DNA of 64,000 nt from Arthrobacter sp. 18067 (GTDB lineage: Bacteria; Actinomycetota; Actinomycetes; Actinomycetales; Micrococcaceae): positions 62,001-126,000 of the forward strand of contig NZ_CACSJJ010000015.1 of NCBI RefSeq assembly GCF_902706295.1, written 5' to 3'. This document shows positions 58,062-64,000 of the stretch, in pieces. Position 1 is the stretch's first letter, and every line of letters begins with the position of its first letter. Below the pieces are notes generated by a model that was not told where the DNA came from, made no database searches, and was given only the letters and a program-made list of their open reading frames with translations. Made by a program: the position numbers and the translations under genes.

Positions 58062-59714
58062 ATGGCTTATTTTTCAGAAGTATCGGGCAGGCACCCGGAT
58101 GTCGTCTTATATGGCGGGACTGTTTTTACAGGCGCAGCTGACGGCACGGATGCCGTGACCGCCGTCGCAGTGGAAGGGCAAACCATTGCCTACGCCGGGA
58201 GCGATGCGGAGGCGTTGCTCCTCGCCGGACCGGACACGAAGTTGGTGAACTTGCAAGGGCGTTTCGTGTGCCCTGGATTCCACGACTCGCACAACCACAT
58301 GCTGTCCACAGGCTTTGGGCTGCTGCTGCCGTCGCTTGCCCAGTGCCGGTCCATCCCGAACTTACTGGAAGTTGTTCGGGGGCAGGCAGACACTGCGGTT
58401 CCCGGAGAGTGGGTTGTCACCGCGAGCGACTGGCATGAGAGCGGTCTCGCAGAGAGGCGAATGCCGTCCCGGAGCGAACTCGACGGCATAGCCCCGGCCA
58501 ACCCCGTGATCGTTCGACGCGGAGGGCACAACGTAGTGCTGAATTCGCTGGCACTTGAGCGGTTCGGAATCACTGAGTCCAGCCAAGCGCCCGACGGTGC
58601 AAGCTATCTTCGTGAGGCAGGGAAGCTGACCGGGCAGATCGTGGGGAGCGGCTACGTCGCCGGATTGATGAACCAGTTGCCGAAGCCGGGTTTGGACGAC
58701 TTCCGCGCCGCGTTGGACGTAGTCCAGCAACGGTACAGCGCCGCCGGAATTACCTCTGTCATCGACCCCGGGCTGACCCTGGAGGAAATGGACGCCTACA
58801 GTGCGATTTACTCAGAATCGCCGCAAAAGGTCAGGGTATCCATGATGTGGAAGCTGCCGACGCCGGGTGGTACAGCCGCGGAGGCAGTGGATCTGCTGGA
58901 GTCCGGTGCAGTAGAGGCACAGCGCGACGACGTCTGGTTGCGGACGCTGGGCGTGAAACTCTGCGTCGATGGAGGCGTTGAGACCGGCTTCTACCGGGAA
59001 CCTTATGAGCGGCAGGACGATCCCGACTACCCTTGCGGAAAATCGTTCCAGTCGGCAGCCGAGTTGGAAGCCATCTGCGTGGCGGCCAACCGGACAGGTC
59101 TTCCTGTCGGAGCGCACTGCGTGGGCGACGCCGGCATCGACATGGCACTGTCGGCATTCGAAGCAGCCCATTCGATAAGTCCCATTACGGATTCCCGATG
59201 GACCTTGATCCACATGCTGTACCCCCAGGATGATCACTGGAGCAGGCTGAACGCCATGGGCGTAGGGGTGGCCGCGCAGGAACCGCTCCACTTTGCTTTG
59301 GGTGGGGGATTCGCCGAGTACCTCGGGCCGGATAAAGCTGCCAATATCGCACCCCTGTCCCAGTATCTGGCTCGTGTCGATGCGCCGGTGGGTGGGGGTT
59401 CGGACAGCCCGGTCGCGCCCTTCGAACCTCTACGCGGCATTTCGAGTTCCGTCACGCGGCGCAGCCGTTCCGCAGGCATCCTCGGGCCGGAATGGGCAGT
59501 TACGACAGAAGAAGCCTTGTCGATGTATACCAGCGGGAGCGCGTGGTGCGCCTCCGATGAACACCGAACAGGCTCCATCCGCGCAGGCATGCTTGCCGAC
59601 CTGGTGGTGCTCACCGCAGACCCGCGGACCGTTGATCCCGAAGACATCGGCAGCATCGGCGTGGAACTGACCATGGCTGCCGGGACGGTCACCCACGGCT
59701 CACTGTCCAACTAG
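58062..59714 (+). CDS. Amidohydrolase family protein (YtcJ-like)
   Basis: A 550-residue metal-dependent hydrolase of the amidohydrolase_3 family. The metal motif is CPGFHDSHNHM (about 70-80), with later ligands in GAHCVGDAGIDMA, LIHMLYP and the final GGGSDSPVAPFEPL. The N-terminal DVVLYGGTVFTG and the C-terminal strand IRAGMLADLVVLTADPRTV form the usual composite beta-domain. AGGAGG precedes the ATG. It would cleave an amide or similar bond in the cytoplasm; the substrate is unknown. It is followed 87 bp later by an MFS importer. Confidence 0.86.
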   Translation: MAYFSEVSGRHPDVVLYGGTVFTGAADGTDAVTAVAVEGQTIAYAGSDAEALLLAGPDTKLVNLQGRFVCPGFHDSHNHMLSTGFGLLLPSLAQCRSIPNLLEVVRGQADTAVPGEWVVTASDWHESGLAERRMPSRSELDGIAPANPVIVRRGGHNVVLNSLALERFGITESSQAPDGASYLREAGKLTGQIVGSGYVAGLMNQLPKPGLDDFRAALDVVQQRYSAAGITSVIDPGLTLEEMDAYSAIYSESPQKVRVSMMWKLPTPGGTAAEAVDLLESGAVEAQRDDVWLRTLGVKLCVDGGVETGFYREPYERQDDPDYPCGKSFQSAAELEAICVAANRTGLPVGAHCVGDAGIDMALSAFEAAHSISPITDSRWTLIHMLYPQDDHWSRLNAMGVGVAAQEPLHFALGGGFAEYLGPDKAANIAPLSQYLARVDAPVGGGSDSPVAPFEPLRGISSSVTRRSRSAGILGPEWAVTTEEALSMYTSGSAWCASDEHRTGSIRAGMLADLVVLTADPRTVDPEDIGSIGVELTMAAGTVTHGSLSN

Positions 59715-59801
59715 GGCCGGCCACACCCATCACTTTCATACCCCGTTACTGCCGGTCAGGTGCCCGGTGGTTGGACTTCCGCACCCTCGAAAGGAATCCC
59801 C

Positions 59802-61073
59802 ATGCTTGAATCACCCGCTTCCACCGGGAAGGCCCATGTGCCAACGGCCACGTCCACAGGACTGTCACGGTGGCTGGTCATCGTCCTGACGTTCCTGGCC
59901 GTGCTCCTCGACGGCTTCGACACGGCTTCCTTGGGGCTCGCCGTCCCCAGCCTGGCGAAGGACTGGGCCTTGTCACCTGCGGCATTCGCTGCACCCCTCA
60001 TAGCCACCAACGCTGGCGTGGTCCTCGGCTACATGATCTGCGGGCGGCTGTCCGTTCGGATTGGCCTTCGACGAATGCTTCTTGCGGGCGTGGTGGCCTT
60101 CGCTCTGGGGTCGGCCTTGACGGCACTGTCGGCAGGCATCCCCTTCATGACCGTCGCGCGCTTCGTGACCGGAGCCGGTTTGGGAGCCGTCCTGCCTGCT
60201 GCGATTTCCCTGGCGACCGCCGGCAGAGATGGCGGACAGCGCGAAAGGATTGCCGTCTTTGTGACCATGGGCCTTTCGGGAGGTTCGTTGGCTGCTGGTT
60301 TAAGCGGCGGAAACCTGATCGCCAATCTAGGGTGGCAGTCCATTTTCTGGCTGGGTGCTGCGCTCCCGGTAATCCTGTTGCCGATCATGTGGTTTGGTAT
60401 TGGCGATGCCGATGCGCCCAAGCCGTCTGCCGGCGCAGGCCAGGAAACGGTCCGGAGCCTGTTCCGGCGAGGTTTTGGACTGTCCACCGCACTCTTGTGG
60501 TTGTTCGCCTTCCTGATCTTCGCCACGTTCTACGCCTTCTCATCCTGGCTTCCCACGCTGCTCACCAACTTCGGCTTGAGCGTCTCCATGGCACCGCTCG
60601 GGGCAGCCGCTCTGGGAATCGGCGGAATTGTGGGAGCCCTGTTGCTCATGGTGTTCTCGGTCAGGTTTAAGACCAGCCGGATGCTGGTGGTGGCAGCCGC
60701 CCTGGCCATTGCGTTCCTGCTCATGATCGCTTTGGGGCACCCCGGCCAGTGGCAACTTCTGCTCTTGTTCGCTGGGGTTGGCATGGGGCTGGCCACCAGC
60801 ATGGTGGGCCAGGCGGCAGTGGCTGTTTCTGTCTACCCTGCATCCTCACGAACCTCAGGCGTCGCTTGGGCTGCTGCCCTTGGGCGTTTGGGCTCGATCG
60901 CCGGTCCAGCTGTTGGCGGAATTCTGCTGGCGACCGGCCAATCACCACAGACCATCGTCCTCGCCGTATGCATCCCAGTGGTGCTGGCCGTCGTCGTCAT
61001 GACGTTGCTGTCCCGGCGGCTTGCGCGCCCGGCGGCGGAAGACGGCGTGGGCCCTATCCGCCTGCCCGGATAA
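59802..61073 (+). CDS. MFS transporter, aromatic acid:H+ symporter (AAHS) type
   Basis: A 423-residue, 12-segment transporter. Segment 1 carries LDGFDTASLGLAVPSL, the AAHS signature with its Asp, and loop 2-3 is GRLSVRIGLRRMLLAGVVAF. AAHS members import benzoate-type or other carboxylates. The ATG at 59802 is preceded by AAAGGA. It follows the amidohydrolase and probably brings in its substrate. A hairpin follows the stop. Confidence 0.86.
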   Translation: MLESPASTGKAHVPTATSTGLSRWLVIVLTFLAVLLDGFDTASLGLAVPSLAKDWALSPAAFAAPLIATNAGVVLGYMICGRLSVRIGLRRMLLAGVVAFALGSALTALSAGIPFMTVARFVTGAGLGAVLPAAISLATAGRDGGQRERIAVFVTMGLSGGSLAAGLSGGNLIANLGWQSIFWLGAALPVILLPIMWFGIGDADAPKPSAGAGQETVRSLFRRGFGLSTALLWLFAFLIFATFYAFSSWLPTLLTNFGLSVSMAPLGAAALGIGGIVGALLLMVFSVRFKTSRMLVVAAALAIAFLLMIALGHPGQWQLLLLFAGVGMGLATSMVGQAAVAVSVYPASSRTSGVAWAAALGRLGSIAGPAVGGILLATGQSPQTIVLAVCIPVVLAVVVMTLLSRRLARPAAEDGVGPIRLPG

Positions 61074-61090
61074 GGTTGAACGCCGAGCGG

Positions 61091-61122
61091 CGGCTCCCGG
61101 ACCGGCAATGGTCCGGGAGCCG
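61091..61122 (+). terminator. Hairpin after the amidohydrolase-MFS operon
   Basis: Perfect 13-nt arms CGGCTCCCGGACC and GGTCCGGGAGCCG with a 6-nt loop, 18 bp after the MFS stop. There is no T-run directly after it. Confidence 0.62.
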
Positions 61123-61191
61123 TGCAGGCGTTGTCCTTATCAGACCCCGGTACTAAGTTGATGGGGGACGCAGCCCATCGAAAGGAACGCC

Positions 61192-61974
61192 ATGCCGGAG
61201 GCTGACAGCTACAAACAGGGGACACCATGTTGGGTGGACCTTTCCTCCACCGACATTGACGTTTCCAGGAAGTTCTACAGCGACCTCTTCGGATGGGAGC
61301 TGGATGCCATGGACGCCGGGAATGGCATGACCTATTACATGGCCAAGCTCAAGGGCCGCTACGTCGCCGGCATGATGCAGCAGTTGCCTGATGCTCCAGA
61401 AGGAATGCCTTCCTATTGGGCGAACTACATTGCAGTCGATTCGGCTGATGAGGCCGCCCGGCGTGTTGAGGCCGCGGGCGGGACCCTTGCCTTCCCTCCT
61501 GACTCCGTCCCGAACGGCTCAGGGCGTATGTTCTTCGCCACAGATCCCACCGGAGCCCAGATCGGCTTCTGGGAGGCTGGCAACCACCCCGGATCGGGCC
61601 TGATCAACGAGCCCGGCACCATGGTTTGGAATGAACTTCAGACCAATGACGTCCCCAAGGCAGTGGCTTTCTATGAGGCCGTCACAGGCTGCACCAGTAA
61701 TACGGCGCCTGCGGGAGACCTGCAGGAATACACGAATCTGCTGGTGGACGGGAGGGCGGTGGCAGGCGCGCTGAAGCTCCCCATCGAGGGCTTGTCGCCG
61801 TTCTGGATGACATATTTCAACGTCGTGGACATCGATACCACGGTGGAGCAGGCAGTTGAGTTGGGAAGCCATGTCATTGCACCGGCTTTTGACGTTCCGG
61901 GAGTGGGGCGGATGGCAGTCCTCATGGACCCGGCCGGTGCAGCCTTCAGCATCATGACAGGCCTCGCAGCATGA
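61192..61974 (+). CDS. Double-VOC-domain protein
   Basis: A 260-residue protein with two glyoxalase/VOC modules: about 8-128 (TPCWVDLSSTDIDVSRKFYS, GRMFFATDPTGAQIGFWEAG) and about 143-258 (MVWNELQTNDVPKAVAFYEA, GRMAVLMDPAGAAFSIMTGL). The family includes glyoxalases, dioxygenases and resistance proteins; this subtype (GxPCWxDL start) is common in actinobacteria with unknown substrate. AAAGGAACG precedes the ATG. It overlaps a paralogue by 4 bp. Confidence 0.85.
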   Translation: MPEADSYKQGTPCWVDLSSTDIDVSRKFYSDLFGWELDAMDAGNGMTYYMAKLKGRYVAGMMQQLPDAPEGMPSYWANYIAVDSADEAARRVEAAGGTLAFPPDSVPNGSGRMFFATDPTGAQIGFWEAGNHPGSGLINEPGTMVWNELQTNDVPKAVAFYEAVTGCTSNTAPAGDLQEYTNLLVDGRAVAGALKLPIEGLSPFWMTYFNVVDIDTTVEQAVELGSHVIAPAFDVPGVGRMAVLMDPAGAAFSIMTGLAA

Positions 61975-62741
61975 CGTCACGGAAACGCTACACAAGCGGT
62001 GAGCCGTGCTGGGCGGACCTGCAGACCAGGGACGTCGCTGCGGCCAAGGATTTCTATCAGCGCGTGTTCGGCTGGAGCTACAAGGACTTGCCCACGCCCG
62101 ATGGCCGGAGCTACGCCCAGGCCTTCGTGAAAGATCAGCTGGTGGCCGTGATTGCCCCGCAGAACCCCACGCAGGAGGCTGCCGGAACGCACGGTCAGTG
62201 GAACGTCTACATCGCGGCTACGGACACTGAAGAGATTGCGGACGACGCCGTCCATGCTGGAGGGAAGCTCCAGTTCGGGCCCGAGGCTGTCGCGGACACC
62301 GGTGTCCTGGCGTTCATCGAACCACCCGGCGGCGGGACCACCGGCATTTGGCAGGCCGGGACGCACATAGGGAGCCACCTGTTCAACGAGCCCGGCGCGT
62401 TGGCGTGGGCTGAACTCTTGACGCCTGAGCCGCAGGCCGCCGTCGGCTTTTTCCAGCAGCTCTTCGGGCACGAGGTCACTGAATATCCCCAGGACGACGG
62501 CGGCAGCTACAGCACGCTGATGGTCAACGGTGACGAGGTGGCCGGCGTCGTCCCTGCCGGCGAAGGGGACGAGCCCGGCTGGCAAATCTACTTTGGCGTC
62601 GCGGACCTGCGCAAGGCCGCAGACGCCGCGGCAGCTGCTGGGGGAGAGGTCCTGGTGGAACCGGAGGACCATCCCGAGACCGGCTCCCTCGCTACTATCC
62701 AGGACCCACAAGGCGGAGTCCTGAGCCTGATCCAGGTTTAG
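61971..62741 (+). CDS. Double-VOC-domain protein (paralogue)
   Basis: A 256-residue paralogue of the preceding gene with the same two-module layout: EPCWADLQTRDVAAAKDFYQ, FIEPPGGGTTGIWQAG, then LAWAELLTPEPQAAVGFFQQ and LATIQDPQGGVLSLIQV. The ATGA overlap with the first gene implies coupled translation, and the pair may form a hetero-oligomer. It ends at a bidirectional terminator. Confidence 0.85.
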   Translation: MTSRKRYTSGEPCWADLQTRDVAAAKDFYQRVFGWSYKDLPTPDGRSYAQAFVKDQLVAVIAPQNPTQEAAGTHGQWNVYIAATDTEEIADDAVHAGGKLQFGPEAVADTGVLAFIEPPGGGTTGIWQAGTHIGSHLFNEPGALAWAELLTPEPQAAVGFFQQLFGHEVTEYPQDDGGSYSTLMVNGDEVAGVVPAGEGDEPGWQIYFGVADLRKAADAAAAAGGEVLVEPEDHPETGSLATIQDPQGGVLSLIQV

Positions 62742-62751
62742 GAAGAACAAA

Positions 62752-62787
62752 AGAGCGGCCGGGCAGTTGAGACTGCCCGGCCGCTCT
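62752..62787. terminator. Bidirectional terminator between VOC operon and purM
   Basis: Perfect 15-nt arms AGAGCGGCCGGGCAG and CTGCCCGGCCGCTCT with a 6-nt loop; CTTT follows on the plus strand and CTTTTGTTC follows the AGAGCGG arm on the minus strand. It serves both convergent genes. Confidence 0.88.
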
Positions 62788-62808
62788 CTTTACGAAGCGA
62801 TAAGCCGC

Positions 62809-63957
62809 TTAGGCGTAGGCGTTCACCAAACGGACAGCGCCGCCGTCGACGCCCTTGGCACCCTGGACGTAGTCCGGGCCGGTCTTGTCGATCGAGTCGT
62901 TGTCAGCCGAAACGGTACCCATAACCCAGGACGGAAGTCCGCGGTCGTTGAGGCGGGCCACTGCGGCGTCGGCTGCTTCAGCGGAAACGATGGCAACCAT
63001 GCCCACGCCGAGGTTCAGCGTGCGCTCAAGGTCGGCCAGCGGAACGTTGCCGAGCTCGGAGACCAGCTTGAAGATCGCGGGCAGCTCCCAGGTGTTGCGG
63101 TCAACCGTGGCCACGAGGCCCTGCGGAAGGACGCGTGCCAGGTTGGCCGCCAGGCCACCACCGGTGACGTGGCTGAAGCCATGAACCGCTGCGCCGCCGG
63201 TGACGGGGAAGGTGCGGGCGAGGTCCAGGCAGTCGGCTGCGTAAACGCGGGTAGGCTCCAGGAGCTCTTCGCCCAGCGTGCGGCCGAGTTCGGAAACCTG
63301 ACGGTCCAGTGCCCAGCCGGCGTGGTTGATGACGCGGCGGACCAGGGAGTAACCGTTGGAGTGCAGGCCGGAGGAAGCCATGCCGATCACGACGTCGCCG
63401 GCACGGACGCGGTCCGGGCCGAGCAGGGCGTCGGCCTCGACGATGCCTGTTGCGGCACCTGCGACGTCGTACTCGTGCTCACCCAGGAGGCCCGGGTGCT
63501 CAGCGGTTTCGCCACCCACAAGGGCGGTGCCGGCAACGGAGCAGGCAGCAGCGATACCGCGGACGATGTCAGCGATGCGCTCCGGTACAACCTTGCCGCA
63601 AGCGATGTAGTCGGTCATGTAGAGCGGCTCAGCACCCACCACTACGATGTCGTCAACCACCATGCCCACCAGGTCGAAACCGATGGTGTCGTGGATGTCC
63701 ATGGCCTGCGCGATGGCTACCTTGGTGCCAACGCCGTCAGTGGACGTGGCCAGCAGAGGCTTCTTGTAGGTCAGCAGCTTGGAGACGTCGTACAGGCCAG
63801 CGAAACCGCCGACGCCGCCAATCACCGAAGAGTTGTGAGTCGCCTTGATGGCGCCCTTCATGAGTTCGACTGCGCGGTCGCCCGCTTCAACGTCGACACC
63901 GGCAGAAGCGTAGGTGATACCGGAATTGTTCTCAGCGGCGGGGGTAGCGGAGCTCAT
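62809..63957 (-). CDS. purM: Phosphoribosylformylglycinamidine cyclo-ligase
   Basis: A 382-residue PurM (AIR synthetase), step five of purine synthesis. Hallmarks: ITYASAGVDVEAGDRAVELM, LLATSTDGVGTKVAIAQAMD, GFDLVGMVVDDIVVVGAEPL, VGGETAEHPGLL and MASSGLHSNGYSLVRRVI. It converts FGAM and ATP to AIR. The ATG is preceded by AAAGAG. The 43 bp before it run to the right edge of the window; purF commonly lies upstream in this phylum but is not visible. Confidence 0.96.
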   Translation of the reverse strand: MSSATPAAENNSGITYASAGVDVEAGDRAVELMKGAIKATHNSSVIGGVGGFAGLYDVSKLLTYKKPLLATSTDGVGTKVAIAQAMDIHDTIGFDLVGMVVDDIVVVGAEPLYMTDYIACGKVVPERIADIVRGIAAACSVAGTALVGGETAEHPGLLGEHEYDVAGAATGIVEADALLGPDRVRAGDVVIGMASSGLHSNGYSLVRRVINHAGWALDRQVSELGRTLGEELLEPTRVYAADCLDLARTFPVTGGAAVHGFSHVTGGGLAANLARVLPQGLVATVDRNTWELPAIFKLVSELGNVPLADLERTLNLGVGMVAIVSAEAADAAVARLNDRGLPSWVMGTVSADNDSIDKTGPDYVQGAKGVDGGAVRLVNAYA

Positions 63958-64000
63958 ACAGACTCTTTCTTGTCGGCGTCGGTCAAACGATCAGCGTCGG

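Noticed and set aside
1..64000. tRNA, rRNA, insertion sequence, prophage or attachment site
   Set aside because: No cloverleaf-like segment, transposase, integrase, phage gene or target duplication was found when reading both strands.

Overview
The window is high-GC, gene-dense actinobacterial chromosome, most likely Arthrobacter, Paenarthrobacter or a close relative in the Micrococcaceae. Supporting signs are GTG and TTG starts, an HspR-type HAIR operator in front of clpB, a DUF3073 protein, a septum-formation family protein, a SoxR that governs a transporter, many soil-type catabolic and efflux genes, and about a dozen promoters that look leaderless. There is no rRNA, tRNA, insertion sequence, prophage or CRISPR array. 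Taxonomy is inferred from this content and no database was searched.

Layout. 1-11 kb is a polysaccharide-use region: the 5' end of a sugar-binding lipoprotein gene, a hydroxyacid dehydrogenase, a divergent operon of heparinase II/III-like lyase, DeoR/LacI hybrid regulator and DUF2264 protein, a GNAT acetyltransferase, and a large secreted GH30 glycosidase. 11-25 kb holds a GntR regulator with an MFS transporter, a WYL regulator facing an alpha/beta hydrolase, a SWIM-SNF2 helicase facing an acidic DMP19-family protein, an ABC-2 exporter of three genes, and an ECF sigma/anti-sigma pair divergent from a lipoprotein. 25-35 kb holds trmB, two MFS transporters, an M20 peptidase with a divergent Lrp-type regulator, a methyltransferase, and a secreted beta-propeller/FG-GAP gene broken by one amber codon. 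35-44 kb holds soxR with a divergent MFS pump, a DEAD-box helicase with a long leader, an MBL-fold/aldo-keto reductase pair, two SMR exporter genes behind a guanidine-III riboswitch, hutD, a stand-alone trpF and small stress-type genes. 44-54 kb holds a sialidase without signal peptide, a DUF4031-HD/ComB pair, a flavin oxidase and a molybdate operon (HTH-TOBE regulator, modABC). 53-64 kb holds a PPOX protein, clpB, septum-formation and DUF3073 genes, an amidohydrolase with an aromatic-acid-type MFS transporter, two double-VOC genes and purM.

The most notable signals are non-coding. Several families of long palindromic repeats are scattered between genes, and one 67-bp element has a full-length relative inside the heparinase-like coding sequence, where it is translated. 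A 169-bp array carries six copies of one decamer on an exact 32-bp period, three in each orientation. The sigma factor and the lipoprotein share back-to-back promoters of identical architecture. A SoxR box sits in a 19-bp promoter spacer whose start site coincides with the ATG. A guanidine-III riboswitch precedes the SMR pair. A TANNNT box (one copy is GAGAAT) lies exactly 6-7 nt before the start codon of thirteen genes, which points to leaderless mRNAs and fixes several start codons.
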